Assembly: GCA_016271365.2 (NCBI GenBank)
Contig: JADMNL010000023.1
Coordinates: 608,496,001 to 608,560,000 of the forward strand
Source: Neoceratodus forsteri
Lineage: Eukaryota > Chordata > Ceratodontiformes > Ceratodontidae
Direction of reading: 5' to 3'
DNA: 64,000 nt
Under the pieces are notes generated by a model. It was not told the origin of the DNA and ran no database searches. It saw only the letters and a program-made list of their open reading frames with translations. The position numbers were made by a program, and so were the translations under genes. Every line of letters starts with the position of its first letter. Position 1 is the stretch's first letter. Positions 12,931 through 22,519 of the stretch are shown piece after piece.

Positions 12931-13090
12931 CATATATATGTATAGGGATACATGATGGGCATGAGTGTGATCCGAAATATTGTCACTCTTGCAGAGTGAG
13001 ATATCCAGAGCTCACTGTGCAGGAGTGACAATATTTGCTATAGCACACGATCTGCCCATCATGTACAGTATTCGATATATACAATAGGCC
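12931..13090. repeat. Near-perfect hairpin (foldback MITE-like)
   Basis: The left arm (about 12931-13000) contains 'ACATGATGGGCA' and 'AAATATTGTCACTC', then 'GCAGAGTGAG'. The right arm (about 13012-13088) is its reverse complement, with 'CTCACTGTGCAGGAGTGACA' and 'TGCCCATCATGTAC'. Only about 10 bases separate the arms. A transcript would fold into one ~75-bp stem, as expected for a foldback MITE or a hairpin RNA precursor. No transposase is present. Confidence 0.75.
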
Positions 13091-13199
13091 AAGAGTTTTA
13101 GAAGTTTTGTTATGCTGTCTTGTGTTCTGTTCCTGTTTATGTGTTTGCTCATTCTGTGTGTGAGCTTTTCTGAATGGGCTGGCAGTGTTATAAACTTTG

Positions 13200-13690
13200 G
13201 GAGACACATGAGTGTGTTTGCAATGCTAAATGAGTTAGTTTAGGGTAGGAGTGAGAAACATAATTTTGTGAGGCTGTATTGTTTAGAAGTCTGGCTGCAG
13301 TGAAGCTGAGAGCATCACAATAATTGTAATGAGCTGAAGGCAGAGTGACAGAACAGCTGAACTGTTTTCAGTGGTAATTAAGTTAGTTGCAGGTAGAGTG
13401 CAGAGTGTTCTGTGAAATTGTGCTCTTTAGGATTCTGGCTGTAGTCAAGCTCAAAGTATCAGAGTAATTGTAATGGGTGAGAATCAGAGTTTGAGGAACA
13501 AGTGAGAGTGTGTTTCAGTGGTAGTCGAGTTAGCTGCAAGCATTAGTTTAGACTGTTCTGTGAAGCTGTACTGTTTAGAATTCTGGCTGCAGTCACAGTA
13601 AGAACTGGAAGATGGTGGTGGGGGTAGGTGTGTTTTGTAATGCTCACTGAGTTAGCTGTAGCAGCAGTGAGACCTCTGAAGTAGTTCTGC
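13200..13690. repeat. Minisatellite-like tandem array, ~146-bp unit
   Basis: The anchor 'CTGGCTGCAGT' (or GTAGT) recurs at 13291, 13435 and 13583, giving periods of 144 and 148 bp. Each anchor is preceded by 'TGT(A/G)(C/T)T(G/C)TTTAG' and, where complete, followed by 'AATTGTAATG' and 'GAGTTAG'. There are about 3.3 diverged copies. The array lies just left of the DIRS element. Confidence 0.7.
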
Positions 13691-13783
13691 ATTTGTGTCT
13701 ATGATAACAGCACAGGTGTTTCTTGCATGCTGAGGGAAAGCTGCCTAGAGTGATGACCGCTTGTGACCTGTGTGTGTAAATGG

Positions 13784-13953
13784 GTGTTTACTCACCTGGT
13801 AAAGGTGATTGTGTTGGTTGGCATCCATGGCACTCCAGACATTACCTCATGGGTTTCAGCCCACCTGATAGGCTAGTGATGCACTGACCCAGATCAAATT
13901 TCCAACATATCCAGGTCCCAGAAACCCCGCTCTCCAGTTCGAATCTTCCATAG
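13784..13953. repeat. DIRS left inverted terminal repeat with unique extension
   Basis: Bases 13807-13953 are the reverse complement of the right terminus (20122-20263) with few differences. The core includes 'TTGGCATCCATGGCACTCC', 'GACATTACCTCATGGG' and 'ATCAAATTTCCAACATATCC'. The outer 23 bases (from 'TGTTTACTCACCTGG') are absent from the right repeat but occur in complement in the internal region at 14263-14290. Such unequal ends are typical of DIRS1-like elements. Confidence 0.9.
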
Positions 13954-14243
13954 CTGAAATAAGGTTAATTAGTACAAAGAGAAAGGACATACAATGTAGT
14001 GTGTTAGCATAGATACCAGAAGCTTGAAACAGGGTACAAAGGAGTCAGACTACACGTGACAGAAAGAAGGCCCTGGGGCCGATCTTTATTCCCTTATTTT
14101 AACAATCTAACTCAAACCCGGGAGTTCGACAAGTCATTTGTTATGGCATCGTTCATGGTTGTCTGTCCTCAAGAGAACTAGATACTAGGTACCCTTTAGG
14201 CCCGAGTCGGTCATTCTAGCCGCTCTGAGGGAGGGTTTGAGTG

Positions 14244-14340
14244 ACATGGATGCTAACTGACACAATCACCTTTACCAGGTGAGTAAACATCCATTGTGAT
14301 TGGTTGGCATCCATGGCACTAGAGACATTACCTCATGGGT
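14244..14340. repeat. DIRS internal complementary region (ICR)
   Basis: The first half (14244-14290, 'ACAATCACCTTTACCAGG' and flanks) is the reverse complement of the left terminus at 13784-13830. The second half (14291-14340, 'CCATTGTGATTGGTTGGC' onward to 'CCTCATGGGT') matches the reverse complement of the right terminus at 20219-20269. The ICR therefore records the two element ends joined together, as in the circular intermediate proposed for DIRS1. It shares the short 'CCAT'/ATGG junction with the outer boundaries. Confidence 0.9.
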
Positions 14341-14369
14341 AGATAAGAAGCAGTTAGTCCTCTGGGATG

Positions 14370-15560
14370 GAATGAGCGACTAAGAGTGACCGGCTGAGAA
14401 GCTGCAGTTAGGACCTGGGCGCGAAGGAGGGACGAGCGGCCTGGAGCTGCTCCAGCCTGTAGTGTCTGGCGAGGTGTGTATGGAGGACCAAGTGGCCGCC
14501 TGCAAATGTCCTCTGTGGACACACTGGCTCTCTCCATCCAGGAAGTGGCCACCGCTCTGGTGGAATGGGCCTTGATCCCTGTGGTGGAACCAGTCGGTTG
14601 GCTGTGTATGCGTTCTGGACGACTGTCTTAGCCATCCAGCGATGGTAGACTTGAGGCAGCGTGCCCTGCCTCTGTCCCTTCGAGATGATGAACAGCCTCT
14701 GTCTTGTGAATGGGGCGTGTTCTGGTCAGGTATACCGTGAGGATGGATCCCATGTCGAGGTGGTGAGGGTCCCGCCATGACTCTGAGTAGGATCGACTGG
14801 GAACGGGGTAACTCGATAGGCTGCTCCTGGGGAAGTTGGTAGGGATTTTGGTTGGAATGCTGGGACTGTTCTCAGACTGACCCCAGTGGTGTGAACACTG
14901 TGTAGGGTTCCCAACAGGACAGTGCGCCAAGCTCCCCAACCCTTCTGGCCGAGCAGATGGCCACCAGGAAGCATGCCTTGAGGCCGACCAAAAAGGTCCA
15001 TCTCTTGGAGGGCTCATAGAGGCGCCGATTTGAGATTCAGAACCATAGGGAGATGCCCGTGGTGATCATGGCCTGGTTCTCAGACGATGATCTCCACCAC
15101 CCTCAAGAAGCGAATGGAGTCGAAAGGGCCCCGGGAGGGTACCTCCACGAGGCCCATGGCCGCTCCTATGGCCGATAGTTGTACCCTGAGGGAGGAGTGT
15201 GCCAGACCCTTTTCCACTCCCTGCTGGAGGAACAGTAGGATGTTGGCCAGATTGGTCTGTTCGGGCACCGCCCCCGCTCTCGGCACCACCGTGTGAAGAT
15301 GGCCCATTGCCTCTTGTAAGTGGATGTGGTGAGGCCCGCCTGGACCGGAGCAGGGTACTGATTACCGATTCATGGTACCCTGTTGCTTTCAGTCTCCTCC
15401 TTTCAGGAGCCAGGCCGTGAGCTTCAGGGTCCGAGGTGCTGGGTGGAGCACTGGCCCCTGTGAAAACATGTCCGGCGGTAGGGTATCCGAAGTTGTCCAT
15501 GGTCATTTCTCGTGCAGCAGCAAACCAGGCTCTGCGTGGCCAATATGGGGCCACTAGGAT
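14370..15560 (-). pseudogene. DIRS tyrosine recombinase (degenerate)
   Basis: This gene would encode the integrase of the element, a lambda-type tyrosine recombinase joining circular element DNA to the genome. In the minus frames, the first catalytic arginine lies in SARRVGEL (Arg codons at 14941-14946), the second block HSTRA at 14556-14567, and the C-terminal His and nucleophilic Tyr in HTHLARHYRL (Tyr codon 14459-14461). The N-terminal SAM-like region reads LRVQLSAIGAAMG (about 15120-15300). The motifs sit in at least three different frames (for instance SVSTEDICR and HTHLARHY are separated by a frameshift), so no complete enzyme is encoded. It lies directly downstream of RNase H, overlapping or adjoining it as in other DIRS elements. 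Confidence 0.88.
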
Positions 15561-17434
15561 GACCGTGAGGCCTGTTTCCTGTATCTTGGCAAGGACTTGG
15601 GGATCGGGGAGAGGTGGGAAGACGTGAGGTGTTCCTCCTCTTCCAGGTCTGTGATAGGCGCCCTCCTTGGGAGAGACCGTCCTTGAAGCGAGTAGTACTC
15701 ATGACCTGGGTGCTCTCCTGAGATGCCATGAGATCCATGGACATGGGCCCCCATGCCGCCTGGATCACCTGGAATAGCGCTGGGTGTAACCGCCATTCCC
15801 CGGGTGCACCTGTTGTCTGCTGAGCCAATCTGCCCTGACGCTCAGTTTCCCTGCGAGGTGGACTGCACTCAGGTGGATGAGGTGAGTCTGGCCCAGTTGA
15901 GGACTGCCGTTGTCTCCCTCATCATGGCTCTGCTCCTGGTCCCGCCCTGTTTCGTTATGTAGGCTACCACACGCCGATTGTCGGAACGGATTAGGACCGA
16001 CCGACCGGTTATTAGGTGCCTGAATGCCCTCAGTGCATGGAACACGGCCCTCATCTCCAGGATGTTGATGGAGAGCCTCGTCTCCGCTGGTGACCATCGG
16101 CCCTGCGCCGTTGAGTCTCCTAGACAGGCTCCCCATCCCGAAAGGCTCGCATCCATCTCTATGGCGACTGGGCGGGGGTTCAAGGGAACTCCCTGATAGA
16201 TTCCTTTCCACCATCCACCAAGTTAGGGAGGATCTTACTGCCTGGGGTAGAGGTACCACGCAGTGAAGGTTGTGCTCGCTCGTGCTCCCGGGATAAGACG
16301 TGGTTTTGGAGCGGGCGATGTGCCACCTGGCCCAAGGCACGAGGTCTATGCAGGAGGCCATACAGCCCAGCAATTGGGCGATTTTTCCCATTGTTGAGTG
16401 TTGGCCGGCCCTCATCTTGCGCGCCAGCTCCTGAGGTTGTGGACTCGCGCTGGGGCGGTTTTGCCCCTTGGCGAGTTGATGATCGCCCAGATGTTCGATC
16501 TGTTGTGTGGGGCTGAGATGGCTCTTTTCTGATTTACCACCCAGCCGTGGTCCTCGAGTGCCTGGATGGTGATTTTCGTGGGCGCTCCGAGCCTGACCTC
16601 AGATCGGGCACGTAATGAGCCAGTCGTCTAGGTAACGGGATGATGTCCAGTCCTTGTTCCTGAGTCTGGCCACTAGGGTTATCATACCTTGGTGAAGACT
16701 TGGGGCTGATGACAGTCCCAAGGGTAGCACCTTGTACTGGAAGTGATGGCCCAGTATGTGGAAATGGAGGAATTGCCTGTGCCCGGATGATGGGAATGTG
16801 TAGATAGGCGCCCTTAGATCGATAGACGCCAGGAAGTCGCCACCCGGATACAACGGAGAGTGGAACGGGTGGTCTCCATCTTGAACCGTGTGGGACTACA
16901 TGCCAGTTTAGAAACTTTAGGTCTAGGATTGGCCTGAGCTCCCGCCTTTTTGGGTACGAGGAAAAAGATGCAGTAGATTCCTATTCCCTGCTCCGGGACT
17001 GGTACGGTTGGATGGCCCTGTTCTGGATCAGCTCTGATAAGATTTGTTGGACCTGGTGAGGGACACCTTCCTTCTGGCTATGGGGGATGAGACGAACCTG
17101 TGAGGAATATGGGGTGGTTAGCTCTATGGAGTACCCTTGACACTACGTCTCAAACCCATCTGTCCGACGTCGTGGTTATCCATCGGTGGATGAAGAGGGC
17201 CAGTCTTTGCCCCACCGTGGGTAGGGATCCTGGCCCAGTGCCGGGTGGGAAGCAGTCACTGCTGTTTCCTGAATCCTCTACCTCGCCTTCCTGGTCTCTG
17301 GCCCCATGCTCTGAACGCTGAGGACTGATAGTTCTGAGTGTAAGAGCCACGGAAGCCAGTGGATGAGCTTCTTCCTTGAAAGGAGTGAGACTGTTGAGTT
17401 GTGTCTCAAGGGAATGGTAAGGTTTGCTCCTCAA
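15560..17434 (-). pseudogene. DIRS reverse transcriptase-RNase H (degenerate)
   Basis: Would make DNA from element RNA and remove the RNA strand. The N-terminal part near 17150-17250 reads like LALFIHRWITTTSDRWV, typical of DIRS pol. The RT core includes FLASIDL (palm Asp), VLPLGLSSAP, and the catalytic YLDD at 16623-16634 followed by WLI. RNase H at 15869-16183 shows DASLSGWGACLGD, an ILEMRAVFHALRAF helix with its Glu, and IRSDNRRVVAYITKQGG with the third acid. A linker near 15560-15640 reads LAKIQETGL. Stops and frameshifts separate these blocks (for example before LASIDL and after WLIT), so the gene is non-functional although active-site residues survive. Confidence 0.9.
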
Positions 17435-18680
17435 AATCTCCGCCTAGAAGAGGCTAGATAAGAAGGCATGTACCTATTCTTGAGGAGGTCCCTACCTCCT
17501 CTTTTGTTTTAATAGTCTTGCAGCCCTCCCCAAACACATGCTTTCCCCACAGAGGCAGGTTCTGCAACAAAGATTTGGATTCATGGTCTGGCCCCAAAGC
17601 TTAGCCACAGAGCCCTCACGGGCCCGGTTGGTGATAGCGGTGGATCTTGCTTGAGGCGCAGAGTGTCTACTGCCATATCGCCAGGTACCTGGCTGCATCC
17701 AGGTGCACTCCAATAGCTCTGCCTCCCTGCACTTAGGGGTAGCCTGCTCCTGGAGTTCTTGAGCCAACGGATCTGTGCCCGGTAGTGTAAATGGCTGTGG
17801 TAGCTGCCTTAGCAGCGATGCCCCCAATCTCAAATGCCTTCTTTAGCATGTCCTCAACCTTTATCTGCAGGGTCTTTGAGAGCTATCGTGCACGTAGGAG
17901 CATGGTCTTCTTGCTGAGTGCTGCCACCTGAGGGTCGATGGGGGCCCTGCACCAAGCGTCCGATTTTTCCCCTTGCATCGGATACATCCTGTCCAGGTTC
18001 TTGTGGTTTGGCATACTGCCTGGGTCCGGGATTGCCACTCTGTGTTGAAAATGTCCTCAATAGCTGGACAGACAGGAAAAGTCTCTGTGGTGGCCGGCTT
18101 TAGCTGGATCATCGGTCGAGTTTCGATTCAGATCTGCCCTCTTCGAGTCTTCGTGTCAAACCCCATTGTGGCCTTGATCACCTTCATAAGCCTCGGGATG
18201 GTGTCGAAGGAACATAACTTTGAAGTCAGTGAAGGGCGTCTGTAGCTCGATCTCCTCTGTGTCCGACTCGCGTCATCCTCGTCCCAGGCGTCCTCCCTCT
18301 CTCCGTCCTCATGCCGTGCTGTCGATCGGGGATGGTCGGGAGGGGTCCTCGGAATTGGGAGTTCCTCTGGCTGGCTCCCAGTCTTATCGGGTTCCGAGTT
18401 GGATGGTCTTGTCCTATTTTTGGGTAAGTGACTCCAGCTTCTCCATGATCTTGAGCATAAAGTTCTGTTGGCTTTCCATCATGGCCACCGCGACCTGTTG
18501 ATTCTGGATCAGAAGGAACCCGGATCCATCCACGAGGGTTGCTGGGTCCAGGGTTACTGGGAGCCAGTGGCGGGTCCGCTCTAAGAAGGAGTCGTCTCGC
18601 CTAAGAGGCAGGCTGCACAGCGGGCCGGGGTTTGGGGAGGAGGATGGCGCCACATGCGGAGCATTTCTTTGCTTTCACCA
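17435..18680 (-). pseudogene. DIRS gag-like ORF1 (degenerate)
   Basis: First gene of the element on the minus strand. The likely start is the Met at 18678-18680, giving MVKAKKCSACGAILL, a CxxC-containing N-terminus usual for vertebrate DIRS ORF1. Downstream blocks read as 'IMEKLESLTQK' (about 18415) and, near 17850-17490, a C-terminal region of the kind 'AAKAATTAIYTT...'. The frame changes several times and stops occur. The function of DIRS ORF1 is presumed structural (nucleocapsid-like), by position only. Confidence 0.7.
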
Positions 18681-20121
18681 TCTGGAATAGAGAGAGAGGC
18701 ATGTTTAGGAGACCGTATTGCTTTTCCTCCTTTCTTTTCTTTATCCCCTTTTTTTTTTTTTTACGCTGAAGGAGCCCTGCATCACAGAGGCTGCAGATGG
18801 TATGCCCGAGGTTGGAGGGTGCTATGTGAGGACCCTGCAATGGTGGTGGTCTGTGCCAGGCCCGCTATGGGAGGTGGCGAGGCACTGAGGGAGGACCAGA
18901 TGAAGAAGACACCTACCGGGTCGCTGTGTGAGGGACCTGGGTGGTGGAAGTGGAACCCTGGCGTAAGAAAGGGGTGGAGGGCCCCACCCTTCTCTGCTAT
19001 TGCTTCTCCAGATGCCAGGTTCCAGCCTTATCTCTCTTTTTTTTTTTTTTTGTGTGTGGGAGGGGGCTAGGGAACAGCAGCGCTGGGCCTGGAGAGTTCC
19101 AATCGTGAAGAACACTCCCTTAGTTAGGAGGCACTGCAGGACAACTCTGGGAGCCAGGGCCAGGACAGATGGCCCTCGAAAGGAAGGGTCCGAACTGACA
19201 TTAGGTCTGCCTGCCCGAGCAGGCCCCTGAGATGTGCCCGCGGGTCATCCTAACCCCGAGGGGGGCACGAGCAATCCTCAAACAAGGGGGAAACGTCCCC
19301 TGTGAGAGATTGTCTCTCTCGAGAGTAATGGCCCCCAGACTCTGGGCTCTGCCCCTGCCTCGCCTGATTTGAGGTCCTTCTCCTCGCTCCCCCCTTCTGG
19401 CTCTTTCTCTCTCTCTCTCTCTCTCTCTCCCAGCCTCCCGAGGGGCACCCGCGATGTGCGGCGGCAACCCGGGGAGAGAGCTTCAGGTCTCCCTCACCCC
19501 AGCGACGGAGAGCGTCGGCTGGCGCAGCGGGAGGCTCTAGCGGAGGCTTCAGGTGGGCGCGCCAGACGCGAGAGGTGAGCCCCCAAACGTTTAGGGGTGC
19601 GCTGCTGCCGAGAGGACCGCGGCGCATCAGTGCCGAGTAAGAGAAGGAGCGGCGCAACGGCCGGTGGAAGAGCGCCACCAGAAGGGCGGTGGAAAACGGA
19701 GGGAAGGGATGGGAGAGAGGTGAATGAGCGCAGGACGGTCTCGGGACCGCGTGGCGTCACGCCTTTCTCTGCCTGCGGCCTAGGGCAGAGCGCCTGGAAG
19801 ACCGAGTACAGAGGGAGCAAACAAGCACTGGCAACAGAAATAATCTTAATTAGAGTGTTCTGCGCTGGCTGGAGGTTAGCTACAGTCTGCCTTAACGCTG
19901 GGGCAGAGGGAGACAGAAAAGGCACTTTAACAGATAGCCTTCCCACCACGCTGAGCAGGACAAAAGCCAAAACAGAAAATAATTGCACTTGCTCCAGAAA
20001 ATAACTATAATAATGGCAATATGACAACTTGGAGGTTCTAAGTCAGGAAAGATATAGTTTTTAGGTGGTTCTTACCTTGAAGAGCAGACAGGGGTTCCTG
20101 GTGTGCTACTGCCTTGTTCAG
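18681..20121 (-). promoter_or_regulatory. DIRS 5' leader with GC-rich, CpG-rich segment
   Basis: This ~1.4-kb stretch lies between the right inverted repeat and the gag start, so it should hold the promoter and 5' untranslated leader. Two T-runs (18749-18762 and 19036-19051) read as A-runs on the element's strand. 19240-19830 is clearly richer in G, C and CpG than anything else in the window, and includes a (CT)n run at 19397-19430. No protein domain was recognised in the open frames there. I infer the promoter role from position only. Confidence 0.5.
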
Positions 20122-20269
20122 ATGCATGATTCAAACTGGAGAGCAGGGTTTCTGGGACCTGGATATGTTGGAAATTTGATCTGGGTCAGTGCATCACTAG
20201 CCTATCAGGTGGGCTGGAAACCCATGAGGTAATGTCTGGAGTGCCATGGATGCCAACCAGTCACAATGG
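20122..20269. repeat. DIRS right inverted terminal repeat
   Basis: Reverse complement of 13807-13953 with few mismatches, containing 'GGATATGTTGGAAATTTGAT' and 'GGAGTGCCATGGATGCCAAC'. The outer end 'CACAATGG' matches, in complement, the second half of the internal complementary region. It lacks the 23-base outer extension seen at the left end. Confidence 0.9.
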
Positions 20270-20363
20270 CTGATATCATCACAGCAGAGCAGAGGATAAA
20301 AATATCACACTGCAGTGGATGATACACTGTTTTATCTCACTCATTTACCACTCACCCCTATTG

Positions 20364-20376
20364 TGTGTGTGTGTGT

Positions 20377-20422
<46 letters not shown>
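20364..20422. repeat. (GT)n(TA)n microsatellite
   Basis: Alternating GT for about 30 bases passes into alternating TA for about 30 bases, ending in 'TACACAG'. It lies 100 bp outside the DIRS right end. Confidence 0.95.
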
Positions 20423-20427
<5 letters not shown>

Positions 20428-21447
20428 TACAAAACTCCATTTAATGTAAAATAAATGTTATTTATTGGCAACATTCATGAGATATAACATTTTCAATTTT
20501 ACAAGAAGTTCTTATTTTCAGTTCCTACTGATTTCAAATAAAACTCTTCTTCTTAGACTCCTTCTGAACACTATTACATCGAGGTATTCTCTTTGAGGAC
20601 AAACTAAATTGCCAGCAGAATTATAAGTCCTACCCACATTATCAATGCAAAATCCTCTTTGACAATAATGACTTGCAGAATGTTATATTATGAAATTATC
20701 AGTTACACATTAAAAGAGAATGCCATAGTGCAGTGTTAAAGTATGGCAGCCTTCTTGACATTACCATAATAAGGCATAGTTTGGGTACACAAACTTTGAC
20801 AAAAGCAAAATCAGAATTTTGCTCCTATTAAAATATGAGTTATAGCTCACTGGGCAACTCTAGCAGGACATTTACTAAAAGATAGAAACGTGCCCAAGAT
20901 AAGCAACTGTGCAAAAAACATACATCAGTACTACTGAGTGATCAAACCAAGCAACAAAAAGCAGCTTATGCCTCCTGATGGGTAATAGTGAAAAACGCTC
21001 TGCAGGTTATTGGTTGACCCTATGTCAGTGTCTATTTGATAATAAAGAAGAGCCATCAATAGACCACATGATTAGTCTAGAGGTACTTAAGATGGTCATA
21101 TGTTTTGTGTAGATACAACAAAAGTATACATTTATTGAAACACAGAGCTGTTTGATATCACTACATTAAAACAATATACAGTAACAACTCTGTCCCCACC
21201 ACAGTCACAAAACTAGTACTGTCTTAAGAAGGCAGGAATAAAGCATCTCAGTATCAGTGCAATTCGAGTACAATGTCTTCAAAGCCATAGGTGAGGATTT
21301 CAAAGGACATGCCAATAATCCACCCTCTGGTATTTTCTAAATGAACATCTATCCAAACTGTTAGACCATCTACAAAATGATATATATTGTGTCTGAACTT
21401 GGTGTCTCACGATGAAATGCAATTATGGCAAGAAATGACACAGATAA
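20423..21447. other. AT-rich region without recognised features
   Basis: No open frame above 60 codons, known repeat or RNA structure was recognised here. Confidence 0.5.
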
Positions 21448-22175
21448 GGGCCCTATGCACTAGTAGGCTCTGTATCTGCTGGTAGGGCATGTACCAGGCT
21501 GTGCAAGTGTGTGCCATGTAGCCAGTCCCCACAGGATGAGGCCTTGTTCACAAGTACCCCTGGGAGGGACTGGGTGCCCTGAACACAGCTGCTTATCTCT
21601 GTGCTAGTGGTGGTGGTGGTGGGGGGATGAGGGACAGACATGGTCCTCGACTTGGTCCCATAGTTAATCCCCTGCCTGCTGGAGCAGGAAACCATGGAAC
21701 ATGATGGTGCACATACGGGCTGCCATGAAACTAATGGCAATTAACAAAATATACATATTTTAATGTTTGTGCTCTGCAGTCTGCCACCACCCTTACCCCC
21801 ATGTTGCAGTGAAGGGGTAGGGGTGCATGGCTGTGAGGAGCCATGCTATAGCAGATGCTCTGGTTGGGGTATAGCCATTACAGTAGCCCTTGGGCTAATG
21901 AAATGGTAAGCGCCCTGACACTAACCCGGAGAGAGCAAATGGCATTACATGACGTGCTCTGCCAGCTCCTCCACAGGAATACCCATTCCTTGCCATCTCC
22001 CTGGATTGGCCTGTGTAGTTGCATGGGATCCCTGCACACAGTCTCAGGCAAGGATGTGGAGTGGATGTGCACCACTAGTGCATCCGTGGATGTCTTTCAG
22101 ACACCTGAATGTGTATCCAGCCCTTTGTGCAGAATAAAAGTCACAGGGCTGGGATGCCATTAATGAATGGGGCCC
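21448..22175. mobile_element. TIR DNA transposon, non-autonomous ('GGGCCCTATGCAC' family)
   Basis: The left terminus 'GGGCCCTATGCACTAGTAGG' pairs with the right terminus, whose reverse complement is 'GGGCCCCATTCATTAATGGC'. The same termini flank 31467-32374 and match the right end at 7495. The interior is GC-richer than its flanks and has open frames (95 codons minus, 102 plus) with no recognised transposase. Termini with G runs suggest a PIF/Harbinger-like origin, but I could not define a clear 3-bp target-site duplication. Confidence 0.6.
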
Positions 22176-22519
22176 AGTGACTTTTGGTTGCAAACAGGCA
22201 CATCTTTTGAAAACAGCAGCAGGGCCACTAGGATGAAACTGCCATTCACAGACACAAGAACTGCAGGCACTTGAGTCTCCACCCCACCCTTTTGAAAATC
22301 TCTCTTTGTCTCACTTAAGTGGGAAATGCTGTTATAAACTCACACTCGAATCACAGTTACTCCTTCATCTGCAAATGATGGTTTTGAACACTGATGCAAG
22401 CATGCTGGATAAAAAAAAATAGTAATTTAAAGGTATATAAAGTGGAAATAGTAGAAGGAATGATTTTCAGTTTTATGTAGTTTCAATTTTGTCAACAATA
22501 TCTGTGCATACTGTCACAC

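Larger units (their letters stand above)
13780..20269 (-). mobile_element. DIRS-type tyrosine-recombinase retrotransposon, nearly full length
   Basis: A ~6.5-kb element read on the minus strand. The order from right to left is: inverted terminal repeat, GC-rich leader, gag-like gene, RT-RNase H, tyrosine recombinase, internal complementary region, inverted terminal repeat. This is the DIRS1 architecture. The family replicates through a circular DNA inserted by its tyrosine recombinase and so leaves no classic target-site duplication. Both boundaries share ATGG (13780-13783 and 20266-20269), and the same ATGG marks the junction inside the internal complementary region. All three genes carry frameshifts or stops, so the copy is dead, but catalytic residues are still readable. 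Edges are inferred from the repeat structure. Vertebrate DIRS elements are known from fish, amphibians and some reptiles. Confidence 0.92.

Noticed and set aside
19494..20027. 177-codon minus frame and 135-codon plus frame in the GC-rich DIRS leader
   Set aside because: No recognised domain. Long frames on both strands are expected from high GC content with few stop codons.
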